From: an uncultured Tateyamaria sp.
GTDB taxonomy: Bacteria; Pseudomonadota; Alphaproteobacteria; Rhodobacterales; Rhodobacteraceae
DNA: 54,645 bases
Assembly (NCBI RefSeq): GCF_947503045.1
Contig: NZ_CANNCF010000010.1
Coordinates: forward strand, 1 to 54,645
Reading direction: 5' to 3'
Shown here: positions 17,813 to 27,043 of the stretch, in pieces
How the letters are laid out: every line of letters begins with the position of its first letter
Numbering within the stretch: position 1 is the first letter of the stretch
Notes under the pieces: model-generated
Seen by the model: the letters and a program-made list of their open reading frames with translations, nothing else
Told to the model about the DNA's origin: nothing
Databases searched by the model: none
Made by a program: the position numbers and the translations under genes

Positions 17813-17835
17813 TCCGGGCGCGGGCGCCGGATCAG
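17809..17835. terminator. Hairpin between convergent genes
   Basis: CTGATCCGG and CCGGATCAG form a perfect 9-bp stem around a GC-rich loop, overlapping the stop codons of the convergent kinase and exosortase genes. There is no strong T-run on either side, so it may be a bidirectional stop signal or mRNA 3' protector rather than a classical terminator. Confidence 0.5.
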
Positions 17836-19421
17836 TCCGGGATAAACCGCGGCAGGACGCTGTTCATTTCGAGGAAGACGGATTTGAGGCGCGCTTCGGC
17901 CTCTTTCTCGGTCTCATCGGGTTGAACGGTGGTCAGCAGGCGCACCAGCGCACCATCGGTTCGCCCCTTTGTGACGCCGTTCCAGAGCAGCCAGAACTTG
18001 GCCTCGAAGTCCCATGCGATATGGCGGCCCTGCTGTTCGAACCAGTAATAGCCGACCATGCGGGTCTGCCCCTTCTGGATCACGGCACGGTTCAGTTCGA
18101 ATTCCTCTGACAGGCCAAATTCCTCAGAAATATCAACGCGTTCCAGCCATGCGATCTCCCAGCCTGCGCCGGGCAGGCAGACTTCGGGAGAGTGGGTGCC
18201 GCCATCGGCCTGATCATCATACCAGGCCATGAACATGCCCACGGGGGCGGCGGCCGTGGCGCTGACCAGCTGCACCGAGTGATAATCATCCGCGCCCAGA
18301 ACCACTTCGACGCTTTCATCGAGCGGAATGTTGGGTGAGGATTTCCATTCGCCCAAGGTGCGCGGGAAGATGGCAAAGGGGTCGCGGGCCACGTCGACCT
18401 GTGCGACGTCGGGCTTGGCATGCCAGGCCGCGACACTGCCCACTGTCACCAGCGCGCAGATGATCAGCGCGCGCGAGGGCTGCACCAATGTCAGGCGCAT
18501 GGCTTGTGTGCCCAGACCGGAGGTGTCCAGATCCAGCGCATTGGGCAGGGACGGACGATCAGGGTGAAAACGCAGCATGATCCAGGCCAGCATGAACAGC
18601 AGGATGATGCAGATCATGAAGATCACCCAGCCTTCAAAGAAGTGGGTGAACCCTTCGAGGTGTTCGACGCCCCAGTTCTGCGCGATCCAGCCCGCAATGG
18701 CGATCCGGACCGAGTTCATCGCCACGGTGATCGGGGCCGCGGCCAGCAGCAGCACGGCCTTGTGCCACATGGGCCCGCGATAGAGCACCGCGAAGATGTA
18801 GGAAAACGACAGGATCGGGAACAGGTAGTTCAGCCCCGAACAGGCCTCGGCCACGTGCAGCTTGAGCGCGCCGAGATCGATGATGTTGCCCTCAAGATAG
18901 ACAGGCACGTTGATCTGCTGCAGCAGCCAGACGCCGAATTCCGAGGAGACCTTTTGCAGCCAGGTCGACAGCTTGTAGTAAAACACCCCCGGCAGCGGCA
19001 GCATGTAGACCAGGTGCAGCACGGGTGGCCAGAAATGCTTGCCCACGCGCCAGCCAAACGAGATCAGCAGCACCGCGCCCACCCACAGGATCAGCGCATA
19101 GGCGACGATGTCGTCGATCTTGCTGAGCTTGCCCATGAGCGCAAAGACCAGCGAGAAGGCCAGCAGCCACAGACCGGGTGTGCGGTCGGGCACTTCGCCG
19201 TACTGGACGGGGACTTCCTTGAGCTGGCGCAGGAACAAAAAGGCCGACAGGATCGGGATCAGGGGGCCGTGGCTGTATTCAGGCAGTTGCCAGGCCACCA
19301 GCAGGGCTTCGAGCCCTTCCCAGTAAAAGATGATGGCCGAAATCGTCGCGATGATCAGCCAGAACAGTCCCGGATTGAGAAAGGCGGAAAGCGCACGTTT
19401 TTCTGGGTTTAAATACGTCAT
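17832..19421 (-). CDS. xrtD: Exosortase fused to an EpsI domain (XrtD type)
   Basis: The 529-residue protein has about eight membrane helices and the three catalytic blocks of exosortases: cysteine in AEACSGLNYLFP, arginine in NSVRIAIAG and histidine in THFFEGW, all within the first ~290 residues. The C-terminal ~200 residues (from about WHAKPD, with GTHSPEVCLPGAGWEI) match the EpsI exosortase-associated domain. A fusion of this kind is the XrtD type that processes VPLPA-CTERM signals, and such a substrate lies 1.4 kb away at 20824. The protein should cleave and transfer the substrate at the inner membrane's outer face. Start chosen is the ATG with no strong ribosome binding site. Confidence 0.9.
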   Translation of the reverse strand: MTYLNPEKRALSAFLNPGLFWLIIATISAIIFYWEGLEALLVAWQLPEYSHGPLIPILSAFLFLRQLKEVPVQYGEVPDRTPGLWLLAFSLVFALMGKLSKIDDIVAYALILWVGAVLLISFGWRVGKHFWPPVLHLVYMLPLPGVFYYKLSTWLQKVSSEFGVWLLQQINVPVYLEGNIIDLGALKLHVAEACSGLNYLFPILSFSYIFAVLYRGPMWHKAVLLLAAAPITVAMNSVRIAIAGWIAQNWGVEHLEGFTHFFEGWVIFMICIILLFMLAWIMLRFHPDRPSLPNALDLDTSGLGTQAMRLTLVQPSRALIICALVTVGSVAAWHAKPDVAQVDVARDPFAIFPRTLGEWKSSPNIPLDESVEVVLGADDYHSVQLVSATAAAPVGMFMAWYDDQADGGTHSPEVCLPGAGWEIAWLERVDISEEFGLSEEFELNRAVIQKGQTRMVGYYWFEQQGRHIAWDFEAKFWLLWNGVTKGRTDGALVRLLTTVQPDETEKEAEARLKSVFLEMNSVLPRFIPD

Positions 19422-19601
19422 GGGTCAGAACGGACCTTGCAAATACACGAGTATTGGCCGCGAGATCGCGCCAATTTGAACTGATGTCGGTTTACACCAA
19501 CAAATATGGCAAAGACAGGAAAACTGTATGCTCCGCAGATGACATTTTCGCGGGTTTCCCGCGGTGCGTGTGGTGTCGATCCGATCCGCGGGCGCTGTGG
19601 A

Positions 19602-20600
19602 TCAGCCGGGTGTGTTCTTGTTCCTGTAGCCCTGCGGATGGGCGCGGTGCCAGGCCCAGGCGGTGGCGACGATATCCTTGATATCGGTATATTCCGGCAC
19701 CCAGCCCAGTTGGGTTTTCAGTTTGGTGGCATCTGCCACGAGGCGGGGCGGATCGCCGGGGCGGCGCGCCTGCAATGCGCGCGCAATGCTTTGACCCGTG
19801 ACCGCCTCGCAAGCGGCAACGATATCCATCACCGACTGCCCGTTGCCGGTGCCGATATTGAAAGTCTCGTCAGTGCCCGGGCGGGTCGCTTCGATCGCCA
19901 GCAGGTGGGCGGCGGCCAGGTCGCGCGTGTGCACATAGTCCCGGATGCAGGTACCATCGGCGGTGTCGTAATCGGTGCCGAAGATGCTGATCTGGTCGCG
20001 CTGACCCAATGGGACCTGCAGCACCAGCGGGATCAGGTGGCTTTCTGGCTCGTGATCCTCGCCGTGGCGCCCGTCGGGGTCGGCGCCCGCCGCATTGAAA
20101 TAGCGCAGCAGGGTAAAGCCCATGTCATAGGCCTGCGCAAAATCCCGGATCATCCATTCCACCGCCAGTTTGGTGCGCGCATAGGGCGAGAACGGATCCA
20201 GCGGCGTGGTTTCGGACATGGTGTCGGCTGCCGTCATGCCATAGGTCGCACAGGTCGAGGAAAACAGCAGTCGGCTGACATCCGCGCCGCGCATCGCATT
20301 GAGCAGGCTGAGCGAGCCGACGATATTGTTGCGGTAGTGCAGTTCGGGGTTCACGACGCTTTCGCCCACATAGGTGGCGGCGGCGAAATGCATCACCGCA
20401 TCGGCGCCAAACTCCTTGAGGGTCCGGGTCAGCAGGTCGGTATCGGCGATATCCCCAACCACCAGCTGGTGTCCGTCCACGGCCTGCCGGTGTCCCATCA
20501 TCAGGTTGTCATAGGCCATGACCTCGTGCCCTTGCTCAGCCACATAGCGCAGGCAGGCACTGCCCACATAGCCGGCACCGCCGGTGATCAGGATTTTCAT
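19602..20600 (-). CDS. galE: UDP-glucose 4-epimerase
   Basis: A 332-residue extended short-chain dehydrogenase that interconverts UDP-glucose and UDP-galactose (or the N-acetyl forms). It has the NAD-binding GGAGYVGS at the N-terminus, HFAAATYVGES, the catalytic SSTCATYG serine block and YARTK (YxxxK), followed by LRYFNAAGADPDG and the IRDYVHTRDLAAAH block, all diagnostic of GalE. It supplies galactose-type nucleotide sugar to the polysaccharide. It is on the minus strand between the VPLPA-CTERM gene and xrtD. Confidence 0.95.
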   Translation of the reverse strand: MKILITGGAGYVGSACLRYVAEQGHEVMAYDNLMMGHRQAVDGHQLVVGDIADTDLLTRTLKEFGADAVMHFAAATYVGESVVNPELHYRNNIVGSLSLLNAMRGADVSRLLFSSTCATYGMTAADTMSETTPLDPFSPYARTKLAVEWMIRDFAQAYDMGFTLLRYFNAAGADPDGRHGEDHEPESHLIPLVLQVPLGQRDQISIFGTDYDTADGTCIRDYVHTRDLAAAHLLAIEATRPGTDETFNIGTGNGQSVMDIVAACEAVTGQSIARALQARRPGDPPRLVADATKLKTQLGWVPEYTDIKDIVATAWAWHRAHPQGYRNKNTPG

Positions 20601-20771
20601 GGGATACTCTCGTTACAACCGTTTGCGAGGGCGCATATCCCAAGAACTCCGGGATGAGTAGTCTTTCTTTGGCGCGTAAATAACATAACGATGATTACAA
20701 GTTCGGTCTGTGCAGGCCCGTATATGCCCCTGCAGATCGGGCGGGATGTGTCTCGGATCAGGCTCTGTAAA

Positions 20772-20798
20772 ACGAAAACAGGGGCCCGAAGGCCCCTG
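20772..20798 (-). terminator. Rho-independent terminator with TTCG tetraloop
   Basis: On the minus strand an 8-bp stem CAGGGGCC/GGCCCCTG encloses the stable loop TTCG and is followed by TTTTCGTTTT. It lies 26 bases past the stop of the VPLPA-CTERM gene, insulating it from galE. Confidence 0.8.
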
Positions 20799-20823
20799 CA
20801 GTCACACGATCTGGTGTGTGTGA

Positions 20824-21522
20824 TTACGACTTGGTCTTGCGGCGGCGTGCGGCAGCCAGCACGCCCAGTCCACCGACCAGCAGCAGGCCACCGGCAGGCA
20901 GCGGCACGGGCGATGGTTCCCCGTCCCCACCGGCTTTCACGCTCAGACGAACAACGAAATCATCGTGGTTGTCATCGTCACCGGCGCCTGTGTCATCAAA
21001 GAACAGGAACACGGAGCCCTTGTCGCCGCGGGCGAAGGACGCGAAGAAGTTCGATGCACCGCCTACGACGTTGTCGGGGTTGAACCCGTTGATCGCGTCA
21101 GCAACAGGGTTGCCGCCGATGACACCGTTGGATGTGAACCGGAAGTTCAGCAGGCCGGATGTGGCGCTGACGGTCGCTGTCGAAATTGGTGTGGCAGCAT
21201 TGGCGGCATAAAGTGCGCCCAGACCACTTGTCGTCGAGAACGTTTCGGTGCCACCGGTGCCGGTGATCTCGAATGTGTTGGTGAACCCGGCTTCATAGCC
21301 GAAGAAGGCCACTTCGATATCGGCGTCCATATCCAGGGAAATCTGCCCGCCGAAATACCCGGCAGCACTTGGTGTGCCGAAGACGTTGATCAGCACTTCG
21401 TTTGTCTGGCCAGCTTCGGGGATGGTCCCGGCGGTTCCGCCGATGACGGAGAATGTTGCAGCGCTTGCTGCTGTGCTCAGCGCGACAATAAGAGCGCCTG
21501 CGAGGAAAAATGACTTTTTCAC
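20824..21522 (-). CDS. VPLPA-CTERM sorted surface protein (exosortase substrate)
   Basis: The GTG start at 21522 is preceded by AAAGG. The 232-residue product has a signal peptide (FFLAGALIVALSTAASA), a beta-rich body resembling other PEP-CTERM-class proteins, and a complete C-terminal sorting signal: SPVPLPAGG, a hydrophobic helix (LLLVGGLGVLAA) and the basic tail RRRKTKS. VPLPA is the motif recognised by XrtD-type exosortases, and that enzyme is encoded nearby. It is presumably released to the surface or matrix in association with the polysaccharide. It is the only sorting-signal protein I found in the window. A TTCG hairpin terminator follows. Confidence 0.93.
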   Translation of the reverse strand: MKKSFFLAGALIVALSTAASAATFSVIGGTAGTIPEAGQTNEVLINVFGTPSAAGYFGGQISLDMDADIEVAFFGYEAGFTNTFEITGTGGTETFSTTSGLGALYAANAATPISTATVSATSGLLNFRFTSNGVIGGNPVADAINGFNPDNVVGGASNFFASFARGDKGSVFLFFDDTGAGDDDNHDDFVVRLSVKAGGDGEPSPVPLPAGGLLLVGGLGVLAAARRRKTKS

Positions 21523-22015
21523 AATTTCTACCTTTGATTGCTACCTGAACATACAAGAGACTTGATGCCTTTATACAACACGCCCGGGTGGCAATAAACT
21601 GCTGATGGCCGGATTTTCGCCATCCTTTCGCCTTTTTTTAACTTTTATGAATCGGTTTCGCGCACGCTGGGCGGGATTTGGCGGCTTTGTCCGCGGTTCG
21701 GAAACGAAGGGGTCACATAAAAGGCCTGATTCGGCGCTTATCAGAATTCTACCTAAGAGGGAGAAGTCAATTGGCGGACCCCCCTGATTTGTGCAGAAAC
21801 CCGCCGATTGCCATACGTCGCTTATCCCTCGCACCAACCTGTTGACCCCGCCGCGGCGCGCAGGGCGCGCATCAGGGGAAGGCTGAGGTCGGGTGTGGCT
21901 TTTCAAACATGCCTCTGCATCTGCCGCTTTTGCCACCGGATACAGGCTGTTAAGACGCAGGCTCATAGGCCATGCCTGCCACATGTGGCGTGTCATGTGA
22001 TGCCAGGGATTTTGG
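21523..22015. other. 493-bp gene-free interval between divergent genes
   Basis: This gap separates the minus-strand VPLPA-CTERM gene from the plus-strand GT39-like gene. A T-rich tract lies near 21634-21643. A 141-codon minus-strand frame spans part of it but has no ribosome binding site or recognisable product. The interval should hold a strong promoter for the VPLPA-CTERM gene; I could not define it. Confidence 0.45.
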
Positions 22016-23539
22016 ATGACGTCTTACAGAACACATGTTTCCGGGTTTGAATGGGCCCTGGTCGCGTTGATGATGGGTCTTGGGGCGGCGCTGTTGTCGT
22101 TTCGGCTGGGCTGGCAGGACTATTGGTGGGACGAGCATGTCACGCTGATGTTCACCCGCGCGGGCTGGCATGAGCTGATGATCCAGCATTGGGGCACCGA
22201 CACCCACCGCCCGGTCTATTACGGTCTGCAAAAGCTCTGGAACGGCGCTTTTGGCGAAAGCACGGCGGCCGTGCGCAGCCTGCCCATCGCGATCACGGTG
22301 CTGATCGTCCCGTTCTTTTTCCTGACGGCGCGCCGGATTGCGGCAGGGCCACTGGCGGCCATCACGGTGATCCTGCTGATTTCGGCACCGATGTTTGTCG
22401 ATCAGGGGCGCGAAGTGCGCATGTATTGCCTGGCCAATCTGGCGCTGGCCGTCGCGCTTTGGCTGGCTGTCATTCTGGCCTCCCGCGCCCGCGCCGGGAT
22501 GCAGGAGGGCGCCCACACCCCTGCCCCGGTCGGGCTGTGGGCGGGCTTTGCGGCGGCTTTGGCGGCGGCCTTTTATGCCCAGGCCATGGGGCTGTTCGTG
22601 GCGGCCCTGTTCGGATTCTGGATCCTGATCTGTGTGGCGCTCAGGGTCCTGCCATCGCGCTTTCTGTGGCAATCCCTTGCCGCTCTGATCTTGTATTTTA
22701 TCCTTATAATTCCTGCCCTTGTGCCGTTTTTTGAGCATCTGACAGGCACCGTGGGCGGCAGTTTCTGGGTGCCCGAGCCGACCCCACGCTTTATCTATAC
22801 CCAGACGGCGGCGGCCTATCCTTATCCCAAATGGACCAAGCCGATTGTCGCCCTGATGATCCTGTGGGGGCTGTGGTCCTTGCGGGGGCGTCCCCACATC
22901 GCCTGGCTGCTGGGGATGATGGTGATCGGGCTGCCGACGCTGGTGCTGATCGTGAGCTTTTTCAAACCGCTTTATCTGGCGCGGGTGATTGCCTGGGGCA
23001 GTATCGTGTCGGTGCTGGTGCTGGCCGCGGGGCTCGCCCCTTTGCGTGCGCCGCTGCGCTGGGGCGGGGTCGCGTTTCTGGTCATTGCCCAGCTGTTTGC
23101 CTTTCGCGATTTCCTGCCACCGGAGCCAGAGCGCGTGCCCGAACGCGACATCGCCGACCAGATGCAGGATTTCGACCCGGCAGCAGATGTGCTGGTTCTG
23201 GGCTATCAGATGATGGAGCCCGCCCTGCGCTGGCATGCCCCACAGGCTTTTGACGGGGCGGCCTATGGGTTTATCTACGGCGATCGCAATCGCAACGTGA
23301 TCGATGCGGCCCTGCGTTCGGTCTTTGTGCCGCGGGCCGAGGCGGGTGGGATCGACCCGCAAGGGGAGAGGTTGTTTGTCGTCTATGAAGACCCGGTGCC
23401 GGCCGGACGCAAGGCGGGGCCCGAGGACCTTGTCAGCGACGCGCTGGAGGCGGTGATCGGGGACCGTCCGCTGCTGCGCAGCTTTGCCACGCAGCGTATC
23501 CGTCTTGATGTCTATGACCTGAGCAGACCTGCCCCGTGA
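22016..23539 (+). CDS. GT39-like membrane glycosyltransferase
   Basis: The 507-residue protein has about ten membrane helices. Early in the first periplasmic loop it has WWDEHVTL followed by HRPVYYGLQKLW, the acidic motif and HPP-like motif placement of dolichyl-phosphate-mannose type (GT39/ArnT-like) glycosyltransferases that use polyprenyl-phosphate sugars. A soluble C-terminal stretch follows the last helix. It overlaps the flippase gene by GTGA. It probably adds a sugar to the growing or finished polymer on the periplasmic side, possibly using the product of a DPM1-like enzyme such as the one at 50653. Confidence 0.8.
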   Translation: MTSYRTHVSGFEWALVALMMGLGAALLSFRLGWQDYWWDEHVTLMFTRAGWHELMIQHWGTDTHRPVYYGLQKLWNGAFGESTAAVRSLPIAITVLIVPFFFLTARRIAAGPLAAITVILLISAPMFVDQGREVRMYCLANLALAVALWLAVILASRARAGMQEGAHTPAPVGLWAGFAAALAAAFYAQAMGLFVAALFGFWILICVALRVLPSRFLWQSLAALILYFILIIPALVPFFEHLTGTVGGSFWVPEPTPRFIYTQTAAAYPYPKWTKPIVALMILWGLWSLRGRPHIAWLLGMMVIGLPTLVLIVSFFKPLYLARVIAWGSIVSVLVLAAGLAPLRAPLRWGGVAFLVIAQLFAFRDFLPPEPERVPERDIADQMQDFDPAADVLVLGYQMMEPALRWHAPQAFDGAAYGFIYGDRNRNVIDAALRSVFVPRAEAGGIDPQGERLFVVYEDPVPAGRKAGPEDLVSDALEAVIGDRPLLRSFATQRIRLDVYDLSRPAP

Positions 23540-24906
23540 TTGGCCGTCTGCAACAGCTCTTTTCCGGCACCGGCCTCAAGGCGCGCGCGCTGCGTGGCTT
23601 TGCCCTGACCTTCCTGGCCTTTGGCGGCGGGCAGCTGATGCGCCTGATCTCGAACCTGATCCTGACCCGGCTGCTGTTTCCCGAAGCCTTCGGTCTGATG
23701 GCGCTGGTGCAGGTGTTTGTGACCGGCTTGCAGATGTTTTCCGACATCGGCCTTGTGTCGGCGATCATCCAGAGCAAGCGCGGGGATGACCCGGCCTTTC
23801 TGAATACCGGCTGGACCATGCAGGTGGTGCGCGGGGCAGGCCTTGCCCTTGTGGCTGTGGCGCTGGCGATCCCGGCGGCGCAGTTCTATGGCCAGCCGAT
23901 GCTGACGCAATTGCTGCCGGTGGTGGCCATAAACGCGCTGGTGAACGGGTTTGTGTCGACCAAGATCGCCAGTGCCAACCGCCAACTGGTGCTGGGCCGT
24001 CTGACCGTGCTTGAGCTGAGTTCCCAACTGGTCGGTATCCTGACCATGATCGCCTTGGCAGTGGTGTTGAAATCGGTCTGGGCGCTGGTGCTGGGCACCG
24101 TTGTGGGCACCCTGTTCAAAGTGGCGATGTCCCATCTCTACCTGCCCGGACCGCGCAACCGCTTTGCCTTTGAGCGCCCCGCCTTTTTCGAGCTGTTCCA
24201 CTTTGGCAAATACATCTTCTTCAGCTCGATCTGCGGCTTTTTTATCAATTACGGAGACCGCGCGATCCTGGGCAAGTTTGTCTCGCTCAGCGATCTGGCC
24301 TTTTACAATATCGCCTTTTTCTTTGCGACCGTGCCGCTGATGCTGACCCATCAATTCGTGCAAAAGATCATGCTGCCGCTCTATCGCGAAAAGCCCACGC
24401 GCGGCTCTGTGCAGAACCGTCGGGCGATCTCGCGCGCGCGCAGCCTTTTGACCGGGGCGATGATTGCCTCGGCGCTGGCACTGGCCATCATCGGGGATTG
24501 GCTGGTGCGCTTTCTTTATACGCCGGACTATCACATGGCCGCCCCCTTGCTGGTGGCGCTGGCGCTGGGGTCCCTGCCGGTGCTGATCACGACATCCTAT
24601 GCCAACCTTCTGGTGTCACAGGGAAATTCCCGTGGCTTTGCGATCATTCTGCTGGCCACGGCGGTGCTGCAGACCGGGTTCCTGATTGTGGGGGCGCAGC
24701 AGATCGGGGTGCTGGGGGCGGTGTTCGCCTCCGGTGCGGCGGCGATCTGTGCCTATCCGCTGCTGGTCTGGCTGTTGCGTCCCTACGAGGCCTGGGACCT
24801 GCGCCATGATCTGGGCTTTGCCGCGCTGTCGCTGGTGGCGGGCGCGCTGATCCTGTGGATGAAACCGGACGTCTACGCCCAGTTACTGGCCTTCTTGCCG
24901 ACCTAG
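23536..24906 (+). CDS. Polysaccharide flippase (Wzx-like)
   Basis: A 456-residue protein with about 12-14 membrane helices of the polysaccharide-transport flippase family (RfbX/Wzx, MOP superfamily). Typical elements are LTFLAFGGGQLMRLISNLILTR at the start (first part only: QLMRLISNLILTRLLFPEAF) and INYGDRAILGKF in the middle. It should flip the undecaprenyl-linked repeat unit to the periplasm. The GTG start overlaps the stop of the preceding gene by four bases. Confidence 0.88.
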   Translation: MIGRLQQLFSGTGLKARALRGFALTFLAFGGGQLMRLISNLILTRLLFPEAFGLMALVQVFVTGLQMFSDIGLVSAIIQSKRGDDPAFLNTGWTMQVVRGAGLALVAVALAIPAAQFYGQPMLTQLLPVVAINALVNGFVSTKIASANRQLVLGRLTVLELSSQLVGILTMIALAVVLKSVWALVLGTVVGTLFKVAMSHLYLPGPRNRFAFERPAFFELFHFGKYIFFSSICGFFINYGDRAILGKFVSLSDLAFYNIAFFFATVPLMLTHQFVQKIMLPLYREKPTRGSVQNRRAISRARSLLTGAMIASALALAIIGDWLVRFLYTPDYHMAAPLLVALALGSLPVLITTSYANLLVSQGNSRGFAIILLATAVLQTGFLIVGAQQIGVLGAVFASGAAAICAYPLLVWLLRPYEAWDLRHDLGFAALSLVAGALILWMKPDVYAQLLAFLPT

Positions 24907-25231
24907 GGCTTTTTGGAAAAACCCCCGCATCATGTGACGCTGTCTGAAACCAAGGGTTTTGGGTGTCCTGCCTGTGGGTTCAAAGCCTTGGGGTGAAGTT
25001 GGCAGGAAATAGGGCGTGTATGTTCACCCCCTTATCCGTTCGCAAAGCTGCTTTTTTCCAAGGGGATTATCGGATTTGGGTGTGAAGATAGGATTTGCGC
25101 TCAAAAACCCGCTGCTCTCTTCTATTTGGGCCATGCTTCAGAGCGCCCTAGGCCACCCCGATAAATGGGGGTCCCGGCAAAGCTTTTTCAGGGCGCATCG
25201 GGTTTTCAGGCAGACCGACCGTCGTGCCTGT
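24907..25231. other. 325-bp gene-free interval between convergent genes
   Basis: This gap lies between the flippase stop and the stop of the GT2 gene on the other strand. It holds an imperfect GGGCTTTTT/AAAAACCCC inverted repeat at about 24905-24923, just after the flippase stop, that could end transcription. The open frame crossing it is an antisense shadow of the GT2 gene. I see nothing else. Confidence 0.45.
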
Positions 25232-26200
25232 TCACTTGTATTCGATCAGCCGGCTTTGGCGCCCGCTCAGCCGTTTGCCCCAGTATTGCAGCGCGCCTTG
25301 CGCTTCGGGCAGTTTGGCAAGCGTGGTGAAACTGGCTTGAAGCCAGGGGGTGCCCTTGGCCCGCTGGCGCAGGATTTGGGCGGGAAAGGCCCCGAGCAGG
25401 GCAAGGCACCAAGGGCTGATCAGTATTGCCCCGGCCACGGCCAGCAGTGGCAAGGCCGCCCCCCAAAGCAAGGCACTGCGCAGTTCGCGCCGTTTGTGAA
25501 ATTCGGGCGGACGCCCATGCATCGCGGCCCCTTCGGCATAGGCGTGCCCCCCCCGCTGGGCGCGTCGCCACCATTGCCCGAAGCGGGTGAGGTTGGCGTC
25601 ATGCAGGGTCATTTCGGCGTCGAGCCGCCAGATTTTCCAACCCTTTGCGCGCAGGCGCACACACATCTCGGGCTCTTCCCCGGCGATCAGGCTGTCATCA
25701 TATCCCCCGACCTCGGCGAGCGCATCGACCCGCATCAGCGCATCCCCCCCGCAAGCCTTGGCCTGCCCGATGGGGGTGTTCCATTCGGCATCGATCAGGC
25801 GGTTATAGAGACTGGCCTCGGGGAATTTCTCGCGCCGTCGCCCGCAGGCCACGGCGACGTCCGCATGGTCCTGCAAAAACTGGCGGGCGGTGTCGATCCA
25901 GCCCGGTTGCAGCACGCAGTCCCCGTCAAGGAACTGCACATGGGTCAGATCGGGCACCTGCGCGCGCAGGGCGGCGAGACCGGCATTGCGCGCGCGCGCA
26001 GCGGTAAAGGGGATGTCGGTGTCCAGCTCGACCACATGTGCACCAAGGCTGCGGGCAGCATTCACGCTGTCATCGCCTGAGCCGGAATCCACATAGACGA
26101 TGTGATCGACCGCCCCTTGCAGCGCCTGCAGGCAGGCCACCAGCCGCGCGCCCTCATTGCGCCCGATGGTGACGGCCCCGATGACCGGCGCCCCGCTCAT
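25232..26200 (-). CDS. Family 2 glycosyltransferase
   Basis: The ATG at 26200 overlaps the stop of the upstream sulfotransferase gene by ATGA, so I choose it over 26221. The 322-residue product has the GT2 nucleotide-binding start VIGAVTIGRNEG, DSGSGDDSV, and the DxD-like QFLDGDCVLQPGW, then a GGDALMRVDAL and AGEEPEMCVRLRAKGW block. Hydrophobic segments near residues 250-285 suggest membrane anchoring. It is the last gene of the minus-strand set 29517 to 25232. The donor sugar is not known. Confidence 0.88.
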   Translation of the reverse strand: MSGAPVIGAVTIGRNEGARLVACLQALQGAVDHIVYVDSGSGDDSVNAARSLGAHVVELDTDIPFTAARARNAGLAALRAQVPDLTHVQFLDGDCVLQPGWIDTARQFLQDHADVAVACGRRREKFPEASLYNRLIDAEWNTPIGQAKACGGDALMRVDALAEVGGYDDSLIAGEEPEMCVRLRAKGWKIWRLDAEMTLHDANLTRFGQWWRRAQRGGHAYAEGAAMHGRPPEFHKRRELRSALLWGAALPLLAVAGAILISPWCLALLGAFPAQILRQRAKGTPWLQASFTTLAKLPEAQGALQYWGKRLSGRQSRLIEYK

Positions 26201-27042
26201 GCCGGGGCAAACGGATAGCAATCCGTCAATGCGGGGTGATCGGGGAAAATGTCGGCCAGTGCGGCGCGGTCCTGCAGGAATGTCGCCTCAAGGTGCGCGC
26301 GTGCGGCGTCGCCCAGAGTGGGGCGCGCATCCATGGTGCGGGCCTGCCGGATGCGGGTGCGCAGCGCCTTGGGCACCAGCGTGCGCCGCAGGGTGCGCGC
26401 CACGGGATTGTCGATTAACAGACCCTGCAAAGGCAGTTTGCGCATCCGCCGGGCCGAGACATTCTGCGCCTTGATCGTCTCTTGCCATGTGGCGGGCTGT
26501 TTGAGGCCGATAAAGGCCCCGATCCGCGCCAGCTCGCCCGCCCCGTCCCGTTTGAGGGCCTCAAGGCTGGTGAGCAGGATCCGCTCGGACCCGAACGCCT
26601 CGACGAACGGGGCGATCTGCATGGCGTATTGGCTGTAGGCGACGATTTCGGGCACGTCGCGGGTCGCGTCATCCAGCGGCAGGGTCAGCCGCCCTTCGCT
26701 CCATTCATGGATATAGTGCGACACGCAGCGCTGCACCGGGTTGCGGATCATGTAGATCAGCCGTGGGTCGGGCACAGCCGCCTGCAGGCGCGCGACGGTC
26801 TGGGGCCAAGTGGGCAGTTTGGTGTAATGTGTGCTGGCCTCGCCCTTGAGATCACCCGGCGCGGCACCGTCATAAAGGGCGCTGTACCAGTCCATGCCTT
26901 GGGCATAGACCGGATCGTCGGAAAAGAAATTGGGCTCTTTCGGCGTGGTCATGAAGACGCCATCTTGGGCGGCCAGTTGGGCCTGCAGGGTCGAGGTGCC
27001 GCATTTCATTGCACCGATGATCAGGAAATCAGGCTGTGCCAT
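26197..27042 (-). CDS. PAPS-dependent carbohydrate sulfotransferase
   Basis: The ATG at 27042 (MAQPDFLIIGAMKCG) is taken because GGGAGAG lies upstream and it begins directly at the conserved core; the 27135 start adds a basic stretch. The 5'-phosphosulfate-binding motif is IIGAMKCGTSTLQAQL (usual xxGxxKSGTT form with Cys for Ser) and the 3'-phosphate motif is RLIYMIRNPVQRCVSHY. Product about 281 residues. It should move sulfate from PAPS onto a sugar, implying a sulfated polysaccharide. It sits one base after the rhamnosyltransferase-like gene and overlaps the next GT2 gene. Confidence 0.88.
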   Translation of the reverse strand: MAQPDFLIIGAMKCGTSTLQAQLAAQDGVFMTTPKEPNFFSDDPVYAQGMDWYSALYDGAAPGDLKGEASTHYTKLPTWPQTVARLQAAVPDPRLIYMIRNPVQRCVSHYIHEWSEGRLTLPLDDATRDVPEIVAYSQYAMQIAPFVEAFGSERILLTSLEALKRDGAGELARIGAFIGLKQPATWQETIKAQNVSARRMRKLPLQGLLIDNPVARTLRRTLVPKALRTRIRQARTMDARPTLGDAARAHLEATFLQDRAALADIFPDHPALTDCYPFAPA

Positions 27043-27043
27043 G

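Noticed and set aside
21571..21996. 141-codon minus-strand frame upstream of the GT39-like gene
   Set aside because: No ribosome binding site, no membrane or domain pattern, and it ends in the region expected to hold promoters.
25016..26080. Long plus-strand frame opposite a GT2 gene
   Set aside because: Antisense to a clear GT2 glycosyltransferase coupled to a sulfotransferase; no recognisable product.
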